Shown here: positions 8,389-14,331 of the stretch, piece by piece | Layout: the number at the start of each line of letters is the position of its first letter | How positions within the stretch are numbered: the first letter of the stretch is position 1 | DNA from: an uncultured Arsenicibacter sp. | GTDB lineage: Bacteria; Bacteroidota; Bacteroidia; Cytophagales; Spirosomataceae | DNA length: 18,626 nt | Assembly (NCBI RefSeq): GCF_945952095.1 | Contig: NZ_CAMFHL010000132.1 | Span: forward strand, 1 to 18,626 | Direction: 5' to 3' | Position numbers and translations under genes: made by a program | Notes under the pieces: model-generated | What the model saw: only the letters and a program-made list of their open reading frames with translations | Databases searched by the model: none | What the model was told of the DNA's origin: nothing

Positions 8389-8777
8389 GCCAGCGCCGGC
8401 TGTGTTTTGGTGCCGGGATACGGTTCGTAGATGTAGTCGTCTTTGTCGTACAGTTCATTGGCAAGTACTAACAATATCGCATCATCCGAAAAATGATCCA
8501 TGGTATGCCAGTCCTGTGGCTCCAGTATCAGACATTGGTCCGGTTTATCAAGAACAAAAACATCCTCCTCAATCCCGTTATTGGAGTAAACCCGGCAACT
8601 GCCGGCAATGCAGATGAGTGCGCACCATGTCCGGACATGCCGGTGGCCCGCCCGCGTAGCATCACCTGCTCCATAAATGTAAAATACCCGCCTGATTTCT
8701 CCGGGAATGATATTTTCAAAAACGGTTAGATTACCTTTATCGGATGAAAACGTTTGTAGCTGTAATACTTTGGGCAT
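8385..8777 (-). CDS. FdtA/QdtA-family cupin, dTDP-keto-sugar 3,4-ketoisomerase
   Basis: A 130-residue single cupin. Seen: RVFYIYG at residues 30-36, RAGHRH at 42-47 with the histidines expected at the active site, ALICIAGSCRVY, and LEPQDWHTM with WH at 90-91. Family members isomerise dTDP-4-keto-6-deoxyglucose to the 3-keto sugar, either keeping or inverting C4; the next gene product would then aminate C3. It is first in the operon, 81 bases from the divergent DUF1684 gene, with a Bacteroidota promoter in between. No acetyltransferase (FdtC/QdtC) is present, so the final amino group may stay free or be handled elsewhere. FdtA and QdtA are not distinguished. Confidence 0.9.
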   Translation of the reverse strand: MPKVLQLQTFSSDKGNLTVFENIIPGEIRRVFYIYGAGDATRAGHRHVRTWCALICIAGSCRVYSNNGIEEDVFVLDKPDQCLILEPQDWHTMDHFSDDAILLVLANELYDKDDYIYEPYPGTKTQPALA

Positions 8778-8813
8778 ACGAACCGGATTAAAAACGTATT
8801 AAAATTCAATAAG

Positions 8814-8848
8814 CAAATTTATCGGATATTTGCTCAAAAGACCACAAT
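8814..8848 (-). promoter_or_regulatory. Bacteroidota-type promoter for the sugar operon
   Basis: On the minus strand the -7 element TAAATTTG (8814-8821) matches TAnnTTTG exactly. A -33-like ATTG (8845-8848) lies 23 bases upstream, at the upper end of the known spacing. The start codon of the first sugar gene is at 8777, leaving a leader of roughly 30 bases. Spacing at the limit and a weak -33 keep confidence moderate. Confidence 0.5.
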
Positions 8849-8858
8849 TCAACACAGT

Positions 8859-9485
8859 ATGACAAGAAAAGGCCTTATTTTCCTAACGATTGGCATCTTT
8901 TCAGTGGCGTTAGTGTACTTTTTACTTATTAAAGACACAAAGACATCGGCGGGTGAAATCTCCCCGGAAGCCTACGCGCAACAAATTAAAACCGAACGCG
9001 CCGAAAAAGATTCCTTCTTTAAAACAAATTCAGAATCACCCTTTACGGATAAAAACGGTTTCAAGGGTTTATCTTACTTCCCGGCTGACCTTACGTACCG
9101 CGTAGAAGCACGGCTCGAACCGTTCGCAGACAAAACGCAGAAGATGGTCGTTCAGCTCAGCGATGGTAGTGAAGAAGTCTATGAAAAATATGCCCACGCC
9201 GTATTCAGTCTGGGTGGTGACATTCACAGACTCCTGATTGTCAAACAGAAAGAAAATTATTCAATCTTATTTAAAGATGCGACCTCGGGGCACGAAACGT
9301 ATGGGGGCGGCCGGTATATTGACCTTGCTTCTGCCGAAATGACCGGCAGCCAGGCTATTATCGACTTTAATGCTGCCTATAATCCGTATTGTGCCTATAA
9401 CCCGAATTATGCCTGCCCGCTGCCACCTGCCGAAAATACATTATCAATTCCGGTGAAGGCGGGTGAACGGTATGTAGAACATTAA
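8859..9485 (+). CDS. DUF1684 protein with N-terminal membrane anchor
   Basis: 208 residues. Seen: a hydrophobic N-terminal helix (about residues 5-24) acting as signal anchor or signal peptide, then a soluble domain with the DUF1684 hallmarks: GFKGLSYFPAD, a YGGGRYIDL turn, DFNAAYNPYCAYNP, and a PLPPAENTLSIPVKAGE tail. There is no lipobox cysteine. The biochemical role of DUF1684 is unknown; the cysteine pair and Asn-Pro-rich C-terminal motif are strikingly conserved. It is divergent from the sugar operon and is followed by the transposon end 35 bases later. I found no promoter or terminator I trust. Confidence 0.9.
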   Translation: MTRKGLIFLTIGIFSVALVYFLLIKDTKTSAGEISPEAYAQQIKTERAEKDSFFKTNSESPFTDKNGFKGLSYFPADLTYRVEARLEPFADKTQKMVVQLSDGSEEVYEKYAHAVFSLGGDIHRLLIVKQKENYSILFKDATSGHETYGGGRYIDLASAEMTGSQAIIDFNAAYNPYCAYNPNYACPLPPAENTLSIPVKAGERYVEH

Positions 9486-9520
9486 TCTTATTTTTGCTTT
9501 TTCATTGAATTTGTCCTTGC

Positions 9521-9660
9521 TTGACATCCTCCTTCGCCTAAAAGCTGAAGGATTCCCCAAATCGTAAACGACTCAGAGATGGTTCACACTTCAACGCAAC
9601 GCGCCCCGCAAGCACTAAGCCTGAAAGGGTCTTACAGTCGCTCCATGCGCGTTAACGGTC
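9521..9660 (-). ncRNA. Candidate TnpB omega-RNA (reRNA)
   Basis: In characterised TnpB elements the guide scaffold overlaps the 3' end of tnpB and the right end, with the guide read from the flank just beyond the element. Here the region after the tnpB stop (9615-9617) runs 94 bases to the tip and contains the 9530-9552 hairpin (TCCTTC with GAAGGA, plus inner GC pairs). The guide would start around 9520 and run toward lower coordinates. The 5' limit given is approximate. This is inference from family architecture. Confidence 0.45.
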
Positions 9661-10736
9661 TGTCCGACCGCAAATTTCAGTATGTTTTTGGCCGCGTTCT
9701 CATCGCGGTCATGCTTACTTTTGCATTCGGGACACTGCCAGCTACGAATATCAAGACCCATGCTTTTCGACACATAGCCACAGCAGGAACACCGTTTACT
9801 ACCGGGAAAGAAGCGGTCAATCTTAACCAGCTGCTTTCCTCTCCAACTGCATTTGTATTCAAGCATCGACACGAAGCGGCCGAAACTTGCATCACTGATA
9901 TGCTTGGCCAGTTTACGGTTTCTGACCATACCCCGAACATTGAGGTCTTCGACGGCAATCATATCAAACCGGCGCACAAGGTCGGTAGTGACTTTGTTCA
10001 GGTGATCAATACGGGCATTACTCAGTTTCTCGTGAATACGGGCAACCCTGATACGCTGACGGTTCCAGCGTCCGGAGCCTTTGGTTTTCCGGCTCAGAAG
10101 ACGTTGGGCTTTCGCCAGTTTCTTTTCGTAGGTGCGCGTGAATTTCAGATTCGGGATACGTTCACCGTTGCTGAGAGTAGCCAGCCGGTTAATACCCAGA
10201 TCAACCCCGATAGATTCACCTGTCTTAGCAAAAGGCTGCGTAGTTTCATCCAGCACCAGCGAGACGTAATAACGACCCGTAGGTGTCTTGCTGACGGTGA
10301 CGGTAGTAGGATTACTGGTAAAGGGACGCGACCAGCGAACTTTCAGCTCACCAACCTTAGCCAGACTCAGAACCCCGTCCCTGTATTTGAAAGCGGAGGT
10401 AGTGTATTCGGCACTTTGCCTATCCCGCTTACTCTTGAATTGAGGGTATTTGGTCCGACCGGCAAAGAAATAACTGAACGCTGTTTGCAGATTCCGCAAA
10501 CTCTGTTGCAGCGGAACACAACTGATCTCATTGAGCCACTGATGTTCTGCTGTCTTTTTGAGGGCAGTCAGGGCAGCACTGCTTTGGTTGTAGTTAATCT
10601 TCTCACCATTAGCCCATGCATCGGTACGCAACCGCAAAGCCCAGTTGTACACATATCGCGTATGCCCGAAGACCCGACTCAATTCCAGAGCCTGTTCATC
10701 AGTGGGATAGAACCGATATGTATAGCGGACTTTCAT
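9615..10736 (-). CDS. tnpB: TnpB, RNA-guided endonuclease of IS200/IS605 type
   Basis: Relative of Cas12 that cuts DNA using an omega-RNA guide and favours retention of the element. The chosen ATG at 10736 gives 373 residues starting MKVRYTYRFYPT, the usual N-terminus; the longer frame to 10778 would read through the left-end hairpin. Seen: N-terminal OrfB helix-turn-helix region, RuvC-I SIGVDLGIN with D179, RuvC-II IAVEDLNVRG with E263, a zinc ribbon (C316, C319, C335, C338), and RuvC-III HDRDENAAKNI with D345. All three acidic residues and four cysteines are present, so it looks active rather than decayed. No tnpA is adjacent. It sits between DUF1684 and pheT. Confidence 0.94.
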   Translation of the reverse strand: MKVRYTYRFYPTDEQALELSRVFGHTRYVYNWALRLRTDAWANGEKINYNQSSAALTALKKTAEHQWLNEISCVPLQQSLRNLQTAFSYFFAGRTKYPQFKSKRDRQSAEYTTSAFKYRDGVLSLAKVGELKVRWSRPFTSNPTTVTVSKTPTGRYYVSLVLDETTQPFAKTGESIGVDLGINRLATLSNGERIPNLKFTRTYEKKLAKAQRLLSRKTKGSGRWNRQRIRVARIHEKLSNARIDHLNKVTTDLVRRFDMIAVEDLNVRGMVRNRKLAKHISDASFGRFVSMLEYKCSWRGKQLVKIDRFFPGSKRCSCCGYVSKSMGLDIRSWQCPECKSKHDRDENAAKNILKFAVGQTVNAHGATVRPFQA

Positions 10737-10744
10737 AGCACAAA

Positions 10745-10759
10745 GATACAAAATGTATC
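10745..10759 (-). repeat. Left-end subterminal hairpin of the tnpB element
   Basis: A perfect 5-bp inverted repeat (GATAC, 5-base loop, GTATC) lies 9 bases before the tnpB start and 14 bases inside the proposed left tip. IS200/IS605 ends carry small hairpins like this for single-strand recognition by TnpA. The stem is short, so chance is possible. The overlapping TATCTTTG looks like a -7 promoter box but has no -33 partner at 17-23 bases. Confidence 0.4.
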
Positions 10760-10832
10760 TCACAAGAATACTAGTCAATTTGTGAACACTGGAATCGAGC
10801 TTACCCGCGCACTGGCTTTGGCGAACCGCCTG

Positions 10833-10875
10833 CCGCGATTCCTCCCTGCCGTGAACGGGCGGGGTTTCCTCGCGG
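10833..10875. repeat. GC-rich two-step hairpin next to pheT, IS605-like end
   Basis: Outer stem CCGCGA (10833-10838) with TCGCGG (10870-10875), then an inner stem CCCTGCCG (10844-10851) with CGGGCGGGG (10856-10864) containing one bulge and a TGAA loop. Read on the minus strand it has the same design as the element's right end: an A/T-rich step, a GC stem and a GGAGGA tail. It therefore looks like a transposon end or a solo relic, in the same orientation as tnpB. It lies 7 bases before the pheT ATG and probably outside the proposed IS left tip. A small hairpin (10820-10830) precedes it. Confidence 0.6.
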
Positions 10876-10882
10876 AGTTATC

Positions 10883-13324
10883 ATGAATATTTCGTTTAAA
10901 TGGCTGCAACAGTTCATCGATCTGCCTGAATCACCGGAGGAAACAGGTCGCCGGCTGACCGGAACAGGACTGGAAGTAGAAGGTATTGAGACGATTGAAA
11001 CAATTCGCGGCGGTCTGGCCGGCGTTGTTGTCGGAGAGGTGCTGACGTGTGAAAAACACCCTGACGCCGATAAATTAAGTGTCACTACGGTTGATGCCGG
11101 CACCGGCCAACCCCTGCATATTGTCTGCGGTGCGCCAAATGTACGCGCCGGACAAAAAGTAATTGTTGCCCTGGTTGGTGCTACACTTTATCCGGCGAGC
11201 GGCGAACCGTTCACGATCAAAAAAGCCAAAATCCGCGGATCGGCCTCTGAAGGCATGATCTGTGCCGAAGACGAAATCGGCCTCGGGGCGTCACACGCCG
11301 GTATTATGGTGCTCGACACCGACCTGCCCAATGGTACTCCGGCCGCCCGTTATTTCGGACTGGAACCGGATTACCAGATTGTAATCGGTCTGACACCGAA
11401 CCGCGTAGACGCTGCTTCACACTGGGGAGTTGCCCGGGACCTGAAAGCTGCGCTGAACCGCCCGTTGACGCTGCCATCGGTTGACAGCTTTACCGTAGGA
11501 AATACGGATCTGACGCTTGACGTACGGGTAGAAGCCACGGAAGCCTGCCCCCGTTACGCCGGACTGACCATTTCGGGTCTGACCGTCAGCGAATCGCCGG
11601 ACTGGCTCAAAAAGCGTCTGATCAGCATTGGCCTCAACCCGATCAACAATGTTGTGGACGTCACCAACTACGTCTGCCACGAGCTGGGTCAGCCGTTACA
11701 TGCGTTTGACGCCGATCAGATTACCGGTGGTCAGGTTGTTGTGAAAACCCTGCCGGAGGGAACCCCGTTTGTAACGCTCGACGGTGTAGAACGCAAACTG
11801 GCAGCTACTGATCTGATGATCTGCAACGGCTCTGCCAACGACGCGGAAGCCGGTATGTGCATTGCCGGCGTATTCGGCGGTACTACATCCGGCGTGAGCG
11901 CCGCTACAACCCGCATTTTTCTCGAATCAGCGTATTTTTCACCGGCCAGTGTCCGGAAAACGGTTCAGCTGCATGGCCTGAAGACCGACGCTGCCTTCCG
12001 TTTCGAGCGTGGTACCGACCCGAACCTGCCGGTGTTTGCGCTGAAACGGGCAGCCCTGTTGATTCAGGAAGTAGCCGGTGGCGTGGTCAGTTCCGACATC
12101 ACTGACATTTATCCGGAACCGATTGCCGATTTCCGTGTACTGGTGCGTTACCGCAACATCGACCGGCTGATTGGTATCAAGCTGGAGCGCGAACGCGTTC
12201 ACCAGATTCTGGAAAGTCTGGATATTCGTGCCGATGAGCAAACCGATGAGCAGTTTATTGCCGTTGTACCGCCCTACCGCGTTGATGTAACGCGTGAGGC
12301 CGATGTGATTGAAGAAATTCTGCGGATTCACGGTTTCGAAAACGTCCCGTTATCCGACAACCTCCGTGCCGATTCCCTGTCGGAGTTCCCGGCTATCGAC
12401 AGCAATCAGCTACAGTCGCGGATCAGTGCCATGCTGGCCTCAAACGGCTTCGTTGAAACCCTGACGCTGTCCCTGACCCGTCCTTCATACCACGAAGCGA
12501 TCCGGTCTACCCTGCCGGGTACCGATGTAACGTTGCTGAACCCGTTGAGCGAAGAATTATCGGTAATGCGTCAGAGCATGCTTTTCTCGTCGCTTGAAAC
12601 GCTGGTGTATAACCTGAACCGCCGTCAGAAGGATCTGAAGATTTTTGAGTTCGGAAAGGTATATCACCGTAAGGATACCGACAACGGCCGGAAGTACATT
12701 GAAACGCCGCGCCTGAGCCTGTCCCTTGTCGGCAGCCAGCAAGGCGAGAGCTGGATTCAGAAGAGTCAGCCGGTAAGTTTTCAGGATCTGGCGGCGGCGG
12801 TACAACGGGTACTGAGCTCACTGCGGATCAAGCAACCTGATCAGCAGCCGGCCGATCCGGCTATTTTCCAGTATGGTCTGACGTATCTGGTCAATAAAAA
12901 GCCTGTGGTAAGCTTTGGTCTGGTTAATCCGAAACTGACGAAGCTGGCAGACATTAAGCAACCTGTGTTTTATGCTGATTTCGACTGGCAGGCGCTCGTA
13001 AAACTGTACTCAGGAAAAGCCCTGTACGAAGAGGTATCTAAATTTCCGGAAGTACGGCGCGACTTATCGCTGGTGCTCGACAAGGCTGTAACCTTTGCCG
13101 AAATCAAGCGGATTGCCGCCCAGACAGAAAAAAAATTACTCCGTTCAATAAATGTTTTTGACGTATACGAAGGCGATAAACTGGAGGCCGGTAAGAAATC
13201 CTACTCGGTCAGCTTCACGCTTCAGGATCCGTCTCAGACGTTAAATGACGCCGTTATTGATAAAACAATGCAACGGCTCATGAGCGCATTCGAACGGGAT
13301 CTGGGAGCTATTATCCGGAAATAA
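10883..13324 (+). CDS. pheT: Phenylalanyl-tRNA synthetase beta subunit
   Basis: Beta chain of the (alpha-beta)2 enzyme that charges tRNA-Phe; cytosolic. 813 residues, normal for the family. Seen in order: N-terminal region from MNISFKWLQQF, an OB-fold tRNA-binding domain (about 40-150, with KHPDADKLSV and CGAPNVRAG), the B3/4 editing domain (about 210-380, with NPINNVVDVTNYV), the B5 domain (about 400-470), the catalytic-like core, and a C-terminal anticodon-binding FDX-ACB domain (from about 715, FPEVRRDLSLV). pheS is not adjacent. The start is the canonical family start. The leader is unusual: a strong hairpin ends 7 bases upstream and there is no clear Shine-Dalgarno or promoter. Confidence 0.98.
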   Translation: MNISFKWLQQFIDLPESPEETGRRLTGTGLEVEGIETIETIRGGLAGVVVGEVLTCEKHPDADKLSVTTVDAGTGQPLHIVCGAPNVRAGQKVIVALVGATLYPASGEPFTIKKAKIRGSASEGMICAEDEIGLGASHAGIMVLDTDLPNGTPAARYFGLEPDYQIVIGLTPNRVDAASHWGVARDLKAALNRPLTLPSVDSFTVGNTDLTLDVRVEATEACPRYAGLTISGLTVSESPDWLKKRLISIGLNPINNVVDVTNYVCHELGQPLHAFDADQITGGQVVVKTLPEGTPFVTLDGVERKLAATDLMICNGSANDAEAGMCIAGVFGGTTSGVSAATTRIFLESAYFSPASVRKTVQLHGLKTDAAFRFERGTDPNLPVFALKRAALLIQEVAGGVVSSDITDIYPEPIADFRVLVRYRNIDRLIGIKLERERVHQILESLDIRADEQTDEQFIAVVPPYRVDVTREADVIEEILRIHGFENVPLSDNLRADSLSEFPAIDSNQLQSRISAMLASNGFVETLTLSLTRPSYHEAIRSTLPGTDVTLLNPLSEELSVMRQSMLFSSLETLVYNLNRRQKDLKIFEFGKVYHRKDTDNGRKYIETPRLSLSLVGSQQGESWIQKSQPVSFQDLAAAVQRVLSSLRIKQPDQQPADPAIFQYGLTYLVNKKPVVSFGLVNPKLTKLADIKQPVFYADFDWQALVKLYSGKALYEEVSKFPEVRRDLSLVLDKAVTFAEIKRIAAQTEKKLLRSINVFDVYEGDKLEAGKKSYSVSFTLQDPSQTLNDAVIDKTMQRLMSAFERDLGAIIRK

Positions 13325-13334
13325 TTTTCCTTCA

Positions 13335-13401
13335 GGTAAGGCGTGATAATTGACATTATACGGTTTTACGCTAATTTCATCACATCATTGCCTTACCTTT
13401 T
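13335..13401 (+). other. Structured pheT/coiled-coil intergenic element
   Basis: Perfect 8-bp inverted repeat GGTAAGGC (13335-13342) and GCCTTACC (13390-13397), followed by TTTT. Inside, GTGAT (13343-13347) can pair with ATCAC (13379-13383), leaving a 6-base bulge, and ATAAT-TGAC-ATTAT adds a small hairpin. It could be a weak terminator for pheT or a leader element for the coiled-coil gene. A run of four Ts is short for an intrinsic terminator. Confidence 0.4.
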
Positions 13402-13425
13402 GCCGTTACTTCCCAAACACTTTGT

Positions 13426-13764
13426 ATGGTTACCGAAGTTCAGCTTGTTGCATTTGTCGAGTCGTTCGAGCATAAAGTTGCCCGATTGGCCGATCATGCA
13501 GAACGGCTTTCGGAACGTATCAAAGATCTGGAAGACGAAAACAAACGCCTGACGCGGGTTAACCGTGAACAGGAAAAACAGATAAAACAGTTACAGAAAA
13601 AACAATCAAGTGCACAACCGCATTTTCCAAATTCAAAAGATTTTGGTAAGATTGTAGTTAACAACCTGGCTGATACAGCAGCAAGCGCGGAATTCAAAAA
13701 ACGACTTGATGAGTATATCCGGGAGATCGAACGGTGTATAGAACACCTGAGTAATATGTCATAA
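13426..13764 (+). CDS. Small coiled-coil protein upstream of zapA
   Basis: 112 residues, no signal peptide or membrane span. Residues 10-65 form a continuous charged heptad region (Leu/Ile spaced by Glu, Lys and Arg), then a loop (SAQPHFPNSKDFG, about 61-73) and a C-terminal helix to MS. The sequence matches no family I can name. Genes of this type lie before zapA in related genomes as far as I recall, and the coiled coil recalls the ZapB class of division proteins, so a partner role at the division ring is inferred. It shares the pheT-to-rny direction. Confidence 0.8.
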   Translation: MVTEVQLVAFVESFEHKVARLADHAERLSERIKDLEDENKRLTRVNREQEKQIKQLQKKQSSAQPHFPNSKDFGKIVVNNLADTAASAEFKKRLDEYIREIERCIEHLSNMS

Positions 13765-13769
13765 ACCTT

Positions 13770-13808
13770 AAAGTGCTCTGCGTCAAAAACATATGACACA
13801 GCGCCTTT
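13770..13808 (+). other. Hairpin in the zapA leader
   Basis: An extended imperfect stem: AAAG...CTTT at the base, a GC step, then CTGCGTCA with TGACACAG (7 of 8 pairs) and an 8-base AT-rich loop. It occupies most of the 59 bases between the coiled-coil gene and zapA, ending 15 bases before the start. Possible terminator or translational control; only three Ts follow. Confidence 0.35.
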
Positions 13809-13823
13809 GCAGCCTATAAAGCG

Positions 13824-14114
13824 ATGGAAGACCAGCTATCTATCCGCATAAAAATTGCCGACAGAGATTACAGGTTGAAATCGCAACCGGGAGAAGAAGC
13901 CTATGTTCGTAAGGCTGAAAAAATACTTGAGGAGCGGATTGAACACTACCGCAAATTAGGAGCCCGTGATACGCAGGACATCCTGGCGATGATTGCCGTC
14001 GACTGTCTGGTTGCCCGTCAGAAAGGTGAAGAACAGATGCAACGGCTGCAGCGGCTGGTCGTTGATCGCATTACTCAGTTGGATCAGATTATCACACCGG
14101 CACTCGTGCCATAG
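13824..14114 (+). CDS. zapA: Cell division protein ZapA
   Basis: Small FtsZ-binding protein that crosslinks protofilaments at the midcell ring. 96 residues, family length. Seen: an N-terminal globular part with LSIRIKIADRDYRL and a YVRKAEKILEERI helix, then a long C-terminal helix (MIAVDCLVARQKGEEQM) that would form the coiled-coil tetramer. It is preceded by a 59-base gap with a hairpin and followed by a 217-base gap with structure before rny. Neighbours pheT and rny match the order common in Bacteroidota, and in other phyla zapA also lies close to pheT (B. subtilis) or to 6S RNA (gammaproteobacteria). Confidence 0.93.
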   Translation: MEDQLSIRIKIADRDYRLKSQPGEEAYVRKAEKILEERIEHYRKLGARDTQDILAMIAVDCLVARQKGEEQMQRLQRLVVDRITQLDQIITPALVP

Positions 14115-14118
14115 TAGT

Positions 14119-14210
14119 GGAGTAAAAGGTAATTATTATCATTCCGTTTAATAAAGAAATTTATTGTTGTACAGAATTATACTCAATTGCATTAATTACC
14201 GGAACACTCC
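14119..14210 (+). ncRNA. Candidate structured RNA in the zapA-rny gap
   Basis: Perfect pairs GGAGT (14119-14123) with ACTCC (14206-14210), and GGTAATTA (14128-14135) with TAATTACC (14193-14200), separated by an AAAA/GGAAC internal loop. Inside lies AATAAA-GAAA-TTTATT (14150-14165). Together this makes a branched or rod-like stem of 92 bases. A second hairpin, GTTGGG-TAAA-CCTAAC (14285-14300), sits nearer rny. The whole gap is AT-rich compared with the genes around it. It might be a 6S-like RNA, since 6S lies near zapA in other bacteria, or an rny leader. I see no promoter or terminator, so this is a candidate only. Confidence 0.3.
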
Positions 14211-14331
14211 TTCATTTACGCATTAACGCTGTATCTCTCTCTGCTTATTCTGGTCTGATTATTGGCCGCCCCTACGCTGATTCGGTTGGGTAAACCTAAC
14301 TATATGGTTCAACCTAAATTGCATAGAGCAA

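Larger units (their letters stand above)
9521..10773 (-). mobile_element. IS200/IS605-type element carrying only tnpB
   Basis: An IS of about 1.25 kb read on the minus strand. The right end is a GGAGGATGTCAA-type tip (9521-9532) following a stem-loop at 9530-9552, a hallmark of IS605/IS1341-like ends. The left end is proposed just after TTGAC (10774-10778 on the minus strand), 14 bases from a small hairpin at 10745-10759. There are no terminal inverted repeats or target duplication, as expected for this family. There is no TnpA, so movement would need a transposase in trans. Boundaries are inferred and could be off by some bases; the left boundary is the less certain one. Confidence 0.75.

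Noticed and set aside
10741..10748. TATCTTTG as a tnpB promoter
   Set aside because: It fits the -7 box but has no -33 partner at proper spacing, and it would put the transcript start at or inside the start codon.
9579..10886. A 435-codon plus-strand open frame across the transposon
   Set aside because: It is antisense to tnpB along its whole length, its translation resembles no known protein, and its tail runs through the hairpin next to pheT. tnpB has all family motifs.
13343..13552. A 69-codon frame starting in the pheT/coiled-coil gap
   Set aside because: It overlaps the better-supported coiled-coil gene out of frame, and its hydrophobic start corresponds to the inverted-repeat element.
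14284..14314. GGTTG...CAACC as a tRNA-like T-arm
   Set aside because: No acceptor, D-arm or anticodon arm could be built around it.
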